A DNA stretch of 64,000 nt from Mycolicibacterium confluentis (GCF_010729895.1 NZ_AP022612.1:4340001-4404000), one strand, 5' to 3'; shown: positions 8,397 through 17,665, counted from the stretch's first letter. The notes: generated by a model not told the origin, from the letters alone. Program-made: numbers and translations.

Positions 8397-9971
8397 TCAC
8401 CGTTCGTGCGCCTCCTCCAGAACGGTCCGGCCCAGATCCGAATAGCGCTGCGGATCTTTATATTTGAGGTAGATGGCCAACACGATACCGGCCACACCCA
8501 CCGCGCCGACCACAAACGGGATGGCGCTGAAGACCCAGTCACCCGCGGCCGCCCCGGCCGCGAACGACGCGTTCTTGGTCAACAGGTAGATCACGTACGC
8601 CATGCCGAGACCGCCGAGAAGCGGCGCCAGGAACGTCTTGAACCAGTGCGCGGTCTCGGGATGGTTCTTGTGCACGTGGAAGTACGAGATCACCGAGAAC
8701 GCAGCCAGTGCCTGCACGATCATGATGGCCGTCGTGCCGAGCAGGGCCATCAGGCCATACAGGCCCGTGTACGGGTCGCGGCCGGTGAGGTCGAAGAACA
8801 GCACCACCACCGTCGCGAATCCGGTCTGCACGAACCCGGCGATGTGGGGCGATCCGTGCACCGGGTGCGTGGCTCCGATGGTCCGGCGCATACCCGGGAC
8901 GACATTCTCACGGCCCAGGGCGTACAGATAGCGCGCGGCGCAGTTGTGGAACGCCATGCCACACGCGAACGATCCGGTCATCAGCAGGATCTTGAACATG
9001 TCGACGGCCCACATGCCGAAGTGTTCGTGCACGGGCGTGAAGAAGATGTCGCCGGCGGTCGACGCGTCCTGCGCCAGGGCGACGGCGTTCTCCGGGCCGG
9101 TCCCGACGATCGCCAACCACGACACCAGCACGTAGAACACGCCGATGCCGACGACCGAACTGACCACCGCGATCGGGATGATCTTCTTCGGGTTGCGGGA
9201 CTCCTCGCCGTACATGGCCGACGACTCGAATCCCACCCACGACCAGAAGGCGAAGAACAGGCCGACACCGGCGGATCCCGCGACCGTGATCATGCTGCCG
9301 TCGGTTCCCGCGACCTCACCGGACAGGCTCGTGAAACCGTTCAGCGGGTTGAGCGATCCCCACGACCAACCCTGCGGGCCACCTCCGGTGAACAGCACCG
9401 AACCCGCCATCAGCGCGAGCATGATGATCTCGGTGATCAGGAAGACTCCGAGCACCTTGGCCGCGAGGTTGATGTCGAAGTAGGTCAGCACCGTGTTGAC
9501 CGCGAGCATCACGACCGCGAACACGATCCATGGCACATCAACCCCGAAGAACGACTTGAAGAGATCGTTGCCGAAGAACGAGAAGATGCCGATCAGGGAC
9601 GCCTCGAACACCATGTACGCCAGTGCGGTGAGGAATCCCGCGCCCAGACCGACGATTCGGCCCAGGCCGTGCGAGATGTATCCATAGAACGCACCGGTCG
9701 CCGTGATGTGCCTGCTCATGGCGGCGTAGCCGATGGCGAACAGGGTCAGGACGATCGTCGCGACGAAATATCCCGCCGGGGCGTACGCACCGTTTCCGAA
9801 ACCGACTGCGATGGGCACGTTTCCGACCATCGCGGTGATCGGTGCGGCCGTGGCCACGGCCATGAAGAGCACGCCGACCAGGCCCACGGCGTTGGGTTTG
9901 AGTCGTTGTACGGATGCGCTGGATCCGGGAGAACCGGATCCAGCGGAAGGGGTGTCGATGGTCTCGCTCAT
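8397..9971 (-). CDS. APC-superfamily amino acid/amine permease
   Basis: 524 aa from the ATG at 9971, with about 12 TM helices. Near residue 40 an APITAM segment lies in TM1, the place where APC permeases bind the substrate backbone. EESRNPKK follows TM6, a hallmark of this superfamily. It lies upstream of the PLP phospho-lyase-like gene on the same strand and is divergent from the kinase gene. It probably imports the amino alcohol or amino acid processed by the neighbouring enzymes. Substrate cannot be read from the sequence. The divergent upstream region holds an inverted repeat that may be the operator of the nearby GntR protein. Confidence 0.85.
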   Translation of the reverse strand: MSETIDTPSAGSGSPGSSASVQRLKPNAVGLVGVLFMAVATAAPITAMVGNVPIAVGFGNGAYAPAGYFVATIVLTLFAIGYAAMSRHITATGAFYGYISHGLGRIVGLGAGFLTALAYMVFEASLIGIFSFFGNDLFKSFFGVDVPWIVFAVVMLAVNTVLTYFDINLAAKVLGVFLITEIIMLALMAGSVLFTGGGPQGWSWGSLNPLNGFTSLSGEVAGTDGSMITVAGSAGVGLFFAFWSWVGFESSAMYGEESRNPKKIIPIAVVSSVVGIGVFYVLVSWLAIVGTGPENAVALAQDASTAGDIFFTPVHEHFGMWAVDMFKILLMTGSFACGMAFHNCAARYLYALGRENVVPGMRRTIGATHPVHGSPHIAGFVQTGFATVVVLFFDLTGRDPYTGLYGLMALLGTTAIMIVQALAAFSVISYFHVHKNHPETAHWFKTFLAPLLGGLGMAYVIYLLTKNASFAAGAAAGDWVFSAIPFVVGAVGVAGIVLAIYLKYKDPQRYSDLGRTVLEEAHER

Positions 9972-9994
9972 TGTGATCCCGCCTGACTGCGCCG

Positions 9995-10023
9995 AATACC
10001 AGCCCCCTAATTGGTCTGGTATT
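9995..10023. promoter_or_regulatory. Inverted repeat, candidate GntR/HutC operator
   Basis: AATACCAG at 9995-10002 and its exact complement CTGGTATT at 10016-10023 are separated by 13 bp, 24 bp upstream of the permease start. The right side also contains TGGTCT, the half-site of DasR/NagR-type HutC operators (known consensus TGGTCTAGACCA). A HutC-type regulator is encoded at the end of the divergent operon, so it is the obvious candidate ligand. This is inference from symmetry and neighbours. Confidence 0.45.
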
Positions 10024-10239
10024 GCCGAAGCCCCGGCACTGCAAGCTGTTCCGGGGCGGTGTGGATGCAATCGCTGACGACTCTGTCGCACGATGACGAC
10101 AGAAGCTACTGACCCGAGGAATGCTGGTCAACTCCAAAAATTAGCTGTGAGAACGCTGTCAGTGCACCACATGTTGCAGGACGTGTCCGCGATGAAACGT
10201 CCATGTTAAATCGTCTTTTTTGGTCTGCTCGACGTCGCG

Positions 10240-10252
10240 TTCTGGTCCAGAA
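10240..10252. promoter_or_regulatory. TTCTGG-T-CCAGAA palindrome before kinase gene
   Basis: A perfect 6-bp inverted repeat around one base, ending 8 bp before the kinase ATG. Another TGGTCT occurs about 20 bp upstream. No Shine-Dalgarno is visible before the ATG, so the transcript may be leaderless and this palindrome would then overlap the promoter. It is a candidate second site for the GntR/HutC regulator. Confidence 0.35.
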
Positions 10253-10260
10253 TCTCCCCT

Positions 10261-11310
10261 ATGCCTGGACTGCCCGAAGACCACGAGCGCTTCGCTCGGG
10301 CGGCCCTGGGCGCCTACGGACGCGCCCCGGACACGCCCCTGCGACTGCTCAGCCTCTCGGAGAACGCGACCTACCTTGTGGGCGACGTAGGGGGTGACGA
10401 GGGGTGCGACGACGAACCGGTGGTGCTGCGGGTGCATCGCCCCGGCTACCACAGCGTGGAGGAGATCCGATCCGAGTTGGATTGGATGGCCGCCCTGCGC
10501 ACGCAGACTTCCGTGCGCACACCGGAACTCGTTCCGACCGTGACGGGTGAACCGGTGACGGCCGCGCACGTGGGCGACCGGATGCTGTACGTCGACGCGG
10601 TGAGCTACATCGCGGGGTGCACGGCTGAAGAGGACCCCGACGTGGTCGGATTCGACGCACTGGGCGAGCTGACGGCGATCATGCACCAACACGTGCAGTC
10701 CTGGACCGCACCCGCACACTTCACCAGGTTCCGCTGGGACCTCGACGCCATTCTGGGCCCGCATGCCCGCTGGGGTGACTGGAGGGCGGCGCATGCGTTG
10801 ACCGCCTCCGATCGCGCGGTGATCGAACGGGCCGCCACCGAGATCACCGGCAGGCTCACGGAATTCGGCATGGACCCCGACCGGTTCGGCCTGGTCCACG
10901 CCGACCTGCGCCTGGCCAACCTGATGGTCGACCCGAACGCACCCGAGAGCGGCATCACCGTGATCGACTTCGACGACTGCGGGTGGTCCTGGCACCTCGC
11001 CGATTTGGGTGCGGTGGTGTCGTGGATCGAGGACACCCCAGCCGCGGAACGGATCGTCTCCGACTGGCTCTCGGGGTACCTGACCCGCCGACCCCTTCCG
11101 CCAGAGGACCTGGCGATGATCCCGACGTTCGTGATGCTGCGCCGCATCCATCTCACGGCGTGGACCGCCTCGCATCACGACGCCGATGCGGCCATCGCCG
11201 TCGGACCCGAATTCGCCACGGGTACAGCCGCGTTGGCCCACCGTTACCTCGACGAGCCGGACTGGCTGGCAGAAGCCATCGCCCGCGCCGACCAGCACGC
11301 GACCAGATAG
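10261..11310 (+). CDS. APH/choline-kinase-fold small-molecule kinase
   Basis: 349 aa aminoglycoside-phosphotransferase-family kinase. The catalytic loop is HADLRLAN (about residues 219-226) and the metal-binding motif VIDFDD follows about 22 residues later. The family phosphorylates hydroxyls of aminoglycosides, choline, ethanolamine, hydroxylysine or homoserine. Since a phospho-lyase-like PLP enzyme and a permease sit in the divergent operon, the likely job is to phosphorylate an amino alcohol or hydroxy-amino acid before elimination, as human HYKK and PHYKPL do. It is followed after 9 bp by an SDR gene with an AGGAGA ribosome-binding site inside the end of this gene. Confidence 0.82.
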   Translation: MPGLPEDHERFARAALGAYGRAPDTPLRLLSLSENATYLVGDVGGDEGCDDEPVVLRVHRPGYHSVEEIRSELDWMAALRTQTSVRTPELVPTVTGEPVTAAHVGDRMLYVDAVSYIAGCTAEEDPDVVGFDALGELTAIMHQHVQSWTAPAHFTRFRWDLDAILGPHARWGDWRAAHALTASDRAVIERAATEITGRLTEFGMDPDRFGLVHADLRLANLMVDPNAPESGITVIDFDDCGWSWHLADLGAVVSWIEDTPAAERIVSDWLSGYLTRRPLPPEDLAMIPTFVMLRRIHLTAWTASHHDADAAIAVGPEFATGTAALAHRYLDEPDWLAEAIARADQHATR

Positions 11311-11319
11311 GAGAATCCC

Positions 11320-12096
11320 ATGTTCGACCTTCAGGGCCGCTCGGTGTTGATCACTGGGGGCAGCAAGGGCATCGGTCGCGGAATCGCGACAGTCTTCGCC
11401 AAAGCGGGCGCCAACGTCGCGGTGTCGGCGCGCTCGCAGGACCAACTCGACACGTGTGTGGGCGACTTGGACGGACTGGGCTCCGGCAAGGTCATCGCGG
11501 TGCGTGCCGACGTCAGCGACCGGGACTCGTGCACGGCGCTGGCCGAGGCCGTCACCGACGCGTTCGGCGGCATCGACGTGCTGTGCGCGAACGCAGGCAT
11601 CTTCCCCGACGCGCGGTTGTCCACCATGACCCCCGAACAGTTGGAGGAGGTGCTCGGCGTGAACGTCAAGGGCACCTTCTACGCCGTACAGGCCTGCCTC
11701 GACGCGCTGACCGCCTCGGGCTCTGGGCGTGTGATCCTGACGTCGTCGATCACCGGCCCCATCACCGGCTTTCCCGGCTGGTCGCACTACGGTGCGTCCA
11801 AGTCCGCGCAGTTGGGCTTCATGCGCACGGCCGCGATCGAACTGGCACCCCATGGCATCACGGTCAACGCGATCCTGCCCGGCAACATCTTGACCGAGGG
11901 CCTGGCGGACATGGGACCGGACTACCTCGCGGGAATGACCCGCAGCATCCCGGCCGGTGCGCTGGGCACACCGGAGGACATCGGCCACCTCGCGGCGTTC
12001 CTGGCCACCCGGGAGGCCGGATACATCACCGGACAGTCCATCGCCGTGGACGGCGGGCAGGTGCTGCCCGAGTCCCCGGACGCGGTGACCCCCTAG
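11320..12096 (+). CDS. Short-chain dehydrogenase/reductase (FabG-like)
   Basis: 258 aa classical SDR. It has the TGGSKGIG cofactor motif (residues 12-19), NAG near 90, a catalytic Ser in LTSSITG and YGASK (Tyr/Lys), and ends with the DGG segment typical of FabG-like enzymes. It probably oxidises or reduces an intermediate of the kinase/phospho-lyase route, such as the aldehyde or alcohol released after elimination; the substrate is not deducible. It has a good ribosome-binding site (AGGAGA) and is the middle gene of a kinase-SDR-GntR operon. Confidence 0.85.
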   Translation: MFDLQGRSVLITGGSKGIGRGIATVFAKAGANVAVSARSQDQLDTCVGDLDGLGSGKVIAVRADVSDRDSCTALAEAVTDAFGGIDVLCANAGIFPDARLSTMTPEQLEEVLGVNVKGTFYAVQACLDALTASGSGRVILTSSITGPITGFPGWSHYGASKSAQLGFMRTAAIELAPHGITVNAILPGNILTEGLADMGPDYLAGMTRSIPAGALGTPEDIGHLAAFLATREAGYITGQSIAVDGGQVLPESPDAVTP

Positions 12097-12112
12097 CGGC
12101 AGGCTGCAGGCC

Positions 12113-12901
12113 GTGGAGGAGTCGGCCGGGGGGCCCGTCGCCGAGGACGTCCGTCGGCGGATTCTGTCGATGCTGGCGCGTGGGGACCTGCGGCCCGGCT
12201 CGCGGTTGGGCACCGAACGTGAGATGGCCGCGTCGTTTGCGGTGTCCCGCGCAACGCTGCGCAGCGCGCTGCTGCCGCTGAGTCAGGCCGGGGTGCTGGA
12301 GCGCCGAACCGGCCGCGGCGGAGGCACGTTCGTGCGCGCCGACATCGTCGAGCGCAGGGCGGCCGAACTGGCCGGACTGCCCGCGCGGCTTCACTCCGGC
12401 GGGCACACCAGCGCCACCAGGGTGCTGGCGACGGACCGCAGGACGGCGACGCCAGCCGAGGCGGCGGCACTCGAAATCGCCAGCGACGCCGAGGTGTTCC
12501 TGATCCGTCGGATCCGGTGCGCCGACGGTGTGCCGTTGTCGGTGGACCAGGCGTGCTTTGTCGCCGAACAGGTTCGGGACCTGCTGGAGCAGCCACTCGG
12601 CGGCTCGCTCTACGAGCTGCTGCGGATCCGCTACGGCCTGGTCCCGGCCAGCATCACCGAGACCATCGAGGTGGTCAGTGCCAGCCCGCGGGAGGCGCTG
12701 TGGCTCGAGATCGCCCAACGCAGGCCGCTGCTCGCGATCACCAGGGTCGCGCGCGATGCCCGCGGCCGGCCGTTCGAGTACGCCTACGACCTGTTCCGCG
12801 CGGACCGGGTCCGGTTGACCGCCACGATGTCGACCGCGGAGATCACGCCCGCACACCGCGAGCGGCGAGGTACCGACGGCCGAGTGGAGCTCGCTGTCTA
12901 A
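12113..12901 (+). CDS. GntR-family regulator, HutC/UTRA type
   Basis: 262 aa from a GTG at 12113. An N-terminal winged helix (about residues 8-75: EDVRRRIL, TEREMAASF, SRATLR) is followed by a UTRA-like ligand-binding domain from about residue 95 (ATRV, IRRIRCADG, YELL near the end of helix). HutC-type regulators are mostly local repressors released by a pathway metabolite. It is the last gene of the kinase-SDR operon and probably controls both that operon and the divergent permease/PLP genes through the palindromes between them. Downstream there is a terminator shared with fgd1. Confidence 0.85.
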   Translation: MEESAGGPVAEDVRRRILSMLARGDLRPGSRLGTEREMAASFAVSRATLRSALLPLSQAGVLERRTGRGGGTFVRADIVERRAAELAGLPARLHSGGHTSATRVLATDRRTATPAEAAALEIASDAEVFLIRRIRCADGVPLSVDQACFVAEQVRDLLEQPLGGSLYELLRIRYGLVPASITETIEVVSASPREALWLEIAQRRPLLAITRVARDARGRPFEYAYDLFRADRVRLTATMSTAEITPAHRERRGTDGRVELAV

Positions 12902-12912
12902 CTCTGCCCGCG

Positions 12913-12940
12913 AGCCCCCTTACTCACCCGCGAGGGGGCT
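12913..12940. terminator. Bidirectional hairpin between gntR and fgd1
   Basis: AGCCCCCT at 12913-12920 and AGGGGGCT at 12933-12940 form a perfect 8-bp G/C stem with a 12-nt loop between convergent genes. There is no U-tract, as is common in mycobacteria. It is therefore a likely but unproven intrinsic terminator for both sides. Confidence 0.5.
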
Positions 12941-13023
12941 GGGGTCCGCGGGGCGTCTGTACGGGAAATCGCGGCGTGTCGCGTACCAACGCGGCCGTTC
13001 GCAGCGGAGATGTCGGCGGAAAC

Positions 13024-14034
13024 TCAGCCCAGCTTGCGCAGCCGCGGCTCGAGATCGCGCTGGAACAGTTCCAGGAACCGCCGCTGGTCATGGCCGGGTG
13101 CGTGGAACACCAGGTGGTTCAACCCCCAGTCCACGTACTGCTTGACCTTGGCCACGGCCTCATCCGGATCCGAGGCGACGATCCAGCGCTTGGCCACCTG
13201 CTCGATGGGCAGCGCGTCGGCGGCCTTCTCCATCTCAATCGGGTCGTCGATCGAGTGCTTCTGCTCAGCGGTCAGCGACAGCGGGGCCCAGAACCGGGTG
13301 TTCTCCAGCGCGAGATCCGGGTCGGTGTCGTAGGAGATCTTGATCTCGATCATCCGGTCGATGTCGTCGGCGTTGCGCCCGGCGGCCTCGGCGCCCTCCT
13401 TGACGGCCGGGATGAGCTTGTCCTTGTACAGCTCTTCGCCCTTGCCCGACGTGCAGATGAAGCCGTCACCGGCGCGGCCCGCATACTTGGCCACCACGGG
13501 CCCGCCGGCGGCGATGTAGACCGGCACACCGCCTTCGGGAACGTCGTAGATCGAGGCGCCCTTGAGGCGGTAGTACTCGCCGTCGAAGTCCACCCGGTCG
13601 CCGAGCCACAGTTCGCGCATCAGCTTGACCGACTCACGGAGTCGCGCGAAGCGTTCCTTGAACTCCGGCCACTCCCCGACGTAGCCGGTGGCGATCTCGT
13701 TGAGCGCCTCTCCCGTGCCGACGCCCAGGAAGATCCGGCCCGGGTACAGGCAGGCCATGGTGGCGAAGGCCTGCGCGATGACGGCAGGGTTGTACCTGAA
13801 CGTCGGCGTCAGCACCGACGTGCCCAACTGTAGGTTCTTGGTCCGCTCTCCGACCGCGGTCATCCAGGCCAACGAGAACGGTGCGTGGCCCCCCTCGTGG
13901 CGCCACGGTTGGAAGTGGTCGCTGACCGTGGCACTGTCCATCCCGTGCTCTTCGGCGGCCACCGCAAGTTCGACGAGTTCGCGCGGCGCAAACTGCTCCG
14001 CCGAAGCCTTATATCCCAGTTTGAGTTCAGCCAC
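13024..14034 (-). CDS. fgd1: F420-dependent glucose-6-phosphate dehydrogenase
   Basis: 336 aa from a GTG at 14034 with AAAGGAC just upstream, the exact length of mycobacterial FGD1. The bacterial-luciferase-like TIM barrel includes SDHFQPW near residue 39 (His40 is the known catalytic residue of the family), the [10 protein letters not shown] signature near residue 107 and PVYIAAGGP near 173. It oxidises glucose 6-phosphate and reduces coenzyme F420, supplying F420H2 to F420-dependent reductases, several of which may be the LLM-family proteins encoded nearby. It is divergent from the metallo-hydrolase gene, as Rv0407/Rv0406c are in M. tuberculosis. Confidence 0.96.
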   Translation of the reverse strand: MAELKLGYKASAEQFAPRELVELAVAAEEHGMDSATVSDHFQPWRHEGGHAPFSLAWMTAVGERTKNLQLGTSVLTPTFRYNPAVIAQAFATMACLYPGRIFLGVGTGEALNEIATGYVGEWPEFKERFARLRESVKLMRELWLGDRVDFDGEYYRLKGASIYDVPEGGVPVYIAAGGPVVAKYAGRAGDGFICTSGKGEELYKDKLIPAVKEGAEAAGRNADDIDRMIEIKISYDTDPDLALENTRFWAPLSLTAEQKHSIDDPIEMEKAADALPIEQVAKRWIVASDPDEAVAKVKQYVDWGLNHLVFHAPGHDQRRFLELFQRDLEPRLRKLG

Positions 14035-14090
14035 AATGTCCTTTCTACTCCACATCCCTTTCCGGACTGCGCGCCACTAGACTTCGGCGC

Positions 14091-14840
14091 ATGACAGCCG
14101 CGCGCGTCGAGCTGAAACAGGTCACCGACTCTGTCCACCTCGCGCAGACGCCGCTGGTGAACTGGACGCTGGTGATCGGTTCCGAGGGCGTCATCCTGAT
14201 CGACACCGGGTTCCCCGGCGACCGCCCGCAGGTGCTCGCGTCGCTGCGTGAACTGGGCTGCGCCCCTGAGGACGTGGCGGCAATTCTGCTCACGCACGCC
14301 CACATCGACCATTTCGGCACCGCGATCTGGTTCGCCGCCGAGCACCGCACCCCGGTGTACTCCCACGCCGACGAAGTCGGACACGCCAAACGCGAATACC
14401 TCGAGCAGGCGTCGCCCGTGGCCGTGGCGCGCCATGCGTGGCAGCCGAGATGGTTGAAATGGTCGTATGACATCGCCCGCAAGGGCGCGTTCAACCACGC
14501 CGGAATCCCGTCCACGAAACCGTTCTCCGAGGACGTCGCGCGGACGCTGCCGGGCCGACCGGTCGCCATCCCGACGCCCGGACACACCGGCGGGCACTGC
14601 TCATTCCTGGTCGACGGTGTCCTGGTGTCCGGTGATGCGCTGGTCACGGGGCATCCGACCTCGGCGCGGCGCGGGCCTCAGCTGCTGCACCACGTGTTCA
14701 ACCACGACGAGTTGGGCTGTGTGCGCAGCCTCGGGGCACTCGCTCTGCTCGAGACCGAGGTGCTGATTCCCGGGCACGGCGACCTGTGGCACGGGCCCAT
14801 CCGAGAACTCGCCGAGCGGGCCACCCCTAGACGCCGATGA
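14091..14840 (+). CDS. Metallo-beta-lactamase-fold hydrolase (Rv0406c-like)
   Basis: 249 aa. The zinc motif THAHIDHFG is at residues 68-76 (His69, His71, Asp73, His74), a further metal His is in TPGHTGGH (about 164-171), and a C-terminal PGHGD is present. This is the glyoxalase II-like branch of the superfamily, whose members hydrolyse thioesters, lactones or similar bonds. It is divergent from fgd1 and overlaps the end of the LLM gene by 14 bp at the 3' end. The substrate is unknown; a link to F420 chemistry is suggested only by the conserved neighbourhood. Confidence 0.85.
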   Translation: MTAARVELKQVTDSVHLAQTPLVNWTLVIGSEGVILIDTGFPGDRPQVLASLRELGCAPEDVAAILLTHAHIDHFGTAIWFAAEHRTPVYSHADEVGHAKREYLEQASPVAVARHAWQPRWLKWSYDIARKGAFNHAGIPSTKPFSEDVARTLPGRPVAIPTPGHTGGHCSFLVDGVLVSGDALVTGHPTSARRGPQLLHHVFNHDELGCVRSLGALALLETEVLIPGHGDLWHGPIRELAERATPRRR

Positions 14841-15564
14841 GTCCGAGGTGTTCACGCAGCGTCGTTCCGGCATAACCGGTGCGGAACACGCCGCGCGCCA
14901 CCAGCACAGGAACCACGGAGTCGACGAACTCGGTCAGACCGTCGGCGGGCACCGTGAAACCGGCGCACGCAGCGGACTGCACGCGCGAGATCATCTCGTC
15001 GGCCACCCGCTCGGGTGTTCCGCCGAACGCCGACACGTCATGAAAGTCACTGCCTGACACCAGAACCGGATGTCCACCAGGGCCCGTGGGCAGGGTCGCC
15101 AGCCCGCGCGCGACGAAGTGGTCGCCGGCGAAGTCGACGGACCGGATCCGGCCCGGGTCACTGTAGATGCCGGAATCGGTGTCGGCCAGCACCGCGTCGT
15201 CAGCCCAGGAGTCCCAGAACTCGTGCACCAACGCGACGAATTCTCGGGCGCGGGTGGCGTTCTCAGTACCGGTGACACTCCACCCGGCTCGGCCGGCGCT
15301 GAGGTGGTCCAGCGTCGCGAGCTGCCGTGAGACCTCGAAGGGTTCGGCGGACTCGATGTCCACAGCGGCGACCAGACCGATGCGTTCGGTCGCACCGGAC
15401 ACGGCCGCGAGCGTCGTCAGTGGATCGGGCCCACCCTGGTGCAGCACAACGAAGTCGAACCGGCCCCGCTCCGCCGTGCGGCCCAGCGACGTGATCTCGT
15501 CAGGAGCGCCGGAGAACATGGCGGCCAGGTGGATCTGGCTGCGGCCGAGCCCTTCTGACGTCAC
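14827..15564 (-). CDS. Short luciferase-like (LLM) oxidoreductase, NtaA type
   Basis: 245 aa from a GTG that overlaps the upstream stop (GTGA). The N-terminus has the LLM TIM-barrel start, an SAGRAGWSVTGT stretch and a FRTGYAGTTLREHLGL tail typical of NtaA/SnaA-type FMN monooxygenases. Those enzymes are usually 430-450 aa, so about 200 residues of the middle barrel are missing. There is no frameshift sign: the frame is open and coupled to its neighbours. It could be a compact enzyme or a partner subunit of the LLM proteins encoded upstream. Last gene of a four-gene coupled operon. Confidence 0.75.
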   Translation of the reverse strand: MTSEGLGRSQIHLAAMFSGAPDEITSLGRTAERGRFDFVVLHQGGPDPLTTLAAVSGATERIGLVAAVDIESAEPFEVSRQLATLDHLSAGRAGWSVTGTENATRAREFVALVHEFWDSWADDAVLADTDSGIYSDPGRIRSVDFAGDHFVARGLATLPTGPGGHPVLVSGSDFHDVSAFGGTPERVADEMISRVQSAACAGFTVPADGLTEFVDSVVPVLVARGVFRTGYAGTTLREHLGLIGV

Positions 15565-16691
15565 AGTCCCCACCGCTGCGCCAACAGTTCGTGGCTGCGC
15601 AGTCGGTCGGCGTGCCCGTGGGTCACCGAGGTGATCACCAGTTCATCGGCCCCGCTGAGCCTCTGCAGCGCGCTCAAGCGCTGCGCCACCTGATCCGGGT
15701 CCCCCACGAACTGTGTCGCGGTGCGGTCTTTGACGACGGCGGCCTGTTCCTCGCTCAGCGGCGGGCAGTCCTGGGGATCCGGGTAGAGCACGGCACCGCC
15801 CTGAGCCCGAATCGAATACACCCAGTGCCCATAGCTCGCGGCCAGTCGGCGCGCGGTGGACTCGTCGTCGGCCACCACAACGTCCGCCGAGATCACCACG
15901 TAGGGTTCGGCGAGTGCGGCCGACGGCTGGAACGCGGCCCGGTAGGCCTCGACGGCCTGGAGCGCCGTGGCGGGCGTGATGTGGTAGCTGGCCACGAATG
16001 GCAGCCCGCGGGCTCCGGCGACCTGTGCGCTCTGCCCCTTGCTGCTGCCGAATACCCAAGGTGTCAAACCACTTCCCTCACCCGGGACCGCATGCACGTC
16101 GACACCGTCGACGGCGAAGCTGCCCTCGATCATGTCCAGGATGTCGGCCACCTGATCGGCGAAGTCGGGCGCGGGCACACCGGGAGTCGTCAGCACGCTC
16201 GTCGCGGCTTTCATCCGCGCATTGGACATCACGGCCCGCACATCGAACGGCGGTGGGATCACGACGCCGTCGATCTCCTGCCATTCCCGCGGCGGACGGG
16301 GCGGACGGGGCTCGCGCGGGCGTTCACGCTGCGCCTCCGTGCGTCGCTGCCCGGATCGCCCAATCCCGAAGTCGATGCGGTCGGGATGCAGCGCCGCCAG
16401 GATGCCGAAGCTCTCCAGCGCCGCGATCGCGGTGGTGAAACCCAACTGGACGGCCGCCGCCCCGACGTGAATGTGGTTGGTGGCGGCGGCGATCTGTCCG
16501 GCCAGCACCGCGGGCTGCGAGCTCGCGACCGCGACGAAGTGGTGCTCGGCCAGCCAGTAGCGCCGGTAGCCCCACCGTTCGGCGTGCTGCGCCAGGTCGA
16601 CGGCATTGCGCAGCGCGGTGGCGGTGTCGCTGCCCGCGCTGATCGGCGCGAGGTCCAGAACAGACAGCGGGACAGTGTTCGAATCACTCAT
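15561..16691 (-). CDS. LLM-class flavin-dependent oxidoreductase (MsnO8-like)
   Basis: 376 aa. N-terminal SVLDLAPI and RYWLAEHH (about residues 45-52) are marks of the MsnO8/YhbW branch of luciferase-like monooxygenases. GAAAVQLG and FGIGRSGQ follow, in the place of the phosphate-binding loop. An Arg/Pro/Glu-rich insert lies near residues 125-150. Members bind FMN or F420. Both ends overlap their neighbours by 4 bp, so it is translated together with a short NtaA-like protein on each side. The substrate is unknown. Confidence 0.8.
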   Translation of the reverse strand: MSDSNTVPLSVLDLAPISAGSDTATALRNAVDLAQHAERWGYRRYWLAEHHFVAVASSQPAVLAGQIAAATNHIHVGAAAVQLGFTTAIAALESFGILAALHPDRIDFGIGRSGQRRTEAQRERPREPRPPRPPREWQEIDGVVIPPPFDVRAVMSNARMKAATSVLTTPGVPAPDFADQVADILDMIEGSFAVDGVDVHAVPGEGSGLTPWVFGSSKGQSAQVAGARGLPFVASYHITPATALQAVEAYRAAFQPSAALAEPYVVISADVVVADDESTARRLAASYGHWVYSIRAQGGAVLYPDPQDCPPLSEEQAAVVKDRTATQFVGDPDQVAQRLSALQRLSGADELVITSVTHGHADRLRSHELLAQRWGL

Positions 16692-17665
16692 AGCGGAGCC
16701 ACATTTCGGTCGGCAGTACGTCGAAGTCCCAGGCGGGCGCGCAGTGTCTCGGAGTTTCGGTACGCGGAGCGAAACCGCCCGGTGCGCTGCAGCAGGGGCA
16801 CCACACGATCTACGATGACGGGCAGGTCCCGGTGCTGCACGGCAGGACGTAACCTCACGCCGTGCACTCCGATGTCGTGCCAGCGCACGATCAGGTCGAC
16901 GATCTCCTCCACGCAGCCGTCCAGAATCGCCGCATCCGAACCGAATTCGGTGTCCCCGCCGAAGGTGACGACCACGTCGGCATAGACCAACAGGTCCCCC
17001 AGCGCTGTCACTTCAGCGAGGATCGCGCGCAACTCGTCGTCGTCACTGGGCGTGATGAACACCAGATCAGCTGCGGCGGCGGCAAACTCGTAGATCCGGG
17101 TGGTATGGGCCAGGGCCGCGATCACCGGGTGGCCCTGCGGTGGCGGTGGGTCCGCGTCGTCCCAGCAACGCCGCGCGGCGTCGACGAAGCCCATCGCGTC
17201 GTCGAACAGAGCGCCGGGCTCGGCAGCCGCGCCGCCGAACAGTGCGGCCTCGTGCGCCGACGTGCTGACCCGCACCTGCCAGCCGGCCCGGCCGGCCGAC
17301 ACCGCGTCCAGCGTGGCGATAGCCCCGGCCACGCGCCGCGGCGCGGTGTGCGTCACGGTGGCCACCGGGATCACCCCGATGTGCTCGGTGGCGGCGGCGA
17401 TGCGCGCGGCGGTCAGCACCGCGTCACCCCGGCCCGCGAGCCGGCCCGGGCTGATCTGGGCGCGCCGCCCGGGTTGCGGCGTCAATGCGTCGTCGACGGA
17501 GACGAAGTCGAGCAGGCCCCGCTCGGCCGTCACCGCCAGCGCGGCCCAGTGGTCGCCCGACAGCACCGACGGGGCATCCGGGTCGTCCCGCAGGGTGGTC
17601 CGCCACGCCTGCCGGTGCCAGCCATAGCCGTCCAGGGCCACGGCGACGTGCAGTTCGCCGCTCAC
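16688..17665 (-). CDS. LLM-class oxidoreductase, short NtaA-like
   Basis: 325 aa from a GTG at 17665. It contains SVDDALTP near residue 57, SAGRAGWQVRVS (about 135-146) and the C-terminal FRSAYRNS...LRARLGL pattern of NtaA/SnaA-type monooxygenases, but is about 100 residues shorter than those enzymes. It is second in a coupled operon (GNAT, this gene, MsnO8-like, mini-NtaA). Three different LLM proteins in one transcript suggest a multi-step or two-component oxidation, for example of a sulfonate, amide or xenobiotic; this is inference. Confidence 0.78.
   Translation of the reverse strand: MSGELHVAVALDGYGWHRQAWRTTLRDDPDAPSVLSGDHWAALAVTAERGLLDFVSVDDALTPQPGRRAQISPGRLAGRGDAVLTAARIAAATEHIGVIPVATVTHTAPRRVAGAIATLDAVSAGRAGWQVRVSTSAHEAALFGGAAAEPGALFDDAMGFVDAARRCWDDADPPPPQGHPVIAALAHTTRIYEFAAAAADLVFITPSDDDELRAILAEVTALGDLLVYADVVVTFGGDTEFGSDAAILDGCVEEIVDLIVRWHDIGVHGVRLRPAVQHRDLPVIVDRVVPLLQRTGRFRSAYRNSETLRARLGLRRTADRNVAPL

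Noticed and set aside
8406..9986. 526-aa plus-strand frame opposite the APC permease
   Set aside because: Asp/Arg/His-rich shadow of a gene whose TM helices and APC motifs are clear on the minus strand.
10159..12213. 684-aa open frame on the minus strand
   Set aside because: It is antisense to the kinase and SDR genes, both of which have clear domain motifs. Its translation is Arg/Gly/His-rich and repetitive, as expected for a high-GC shadow frame.
14827..17665. Short LLM genes as frameshifted pseudogenes
   Set aside because: Frames are fully open, starts and stops are coupled by exact 4-bp overlaps and the C-terminal family signatures are intact, so in-frame shortening is more likely than decay.
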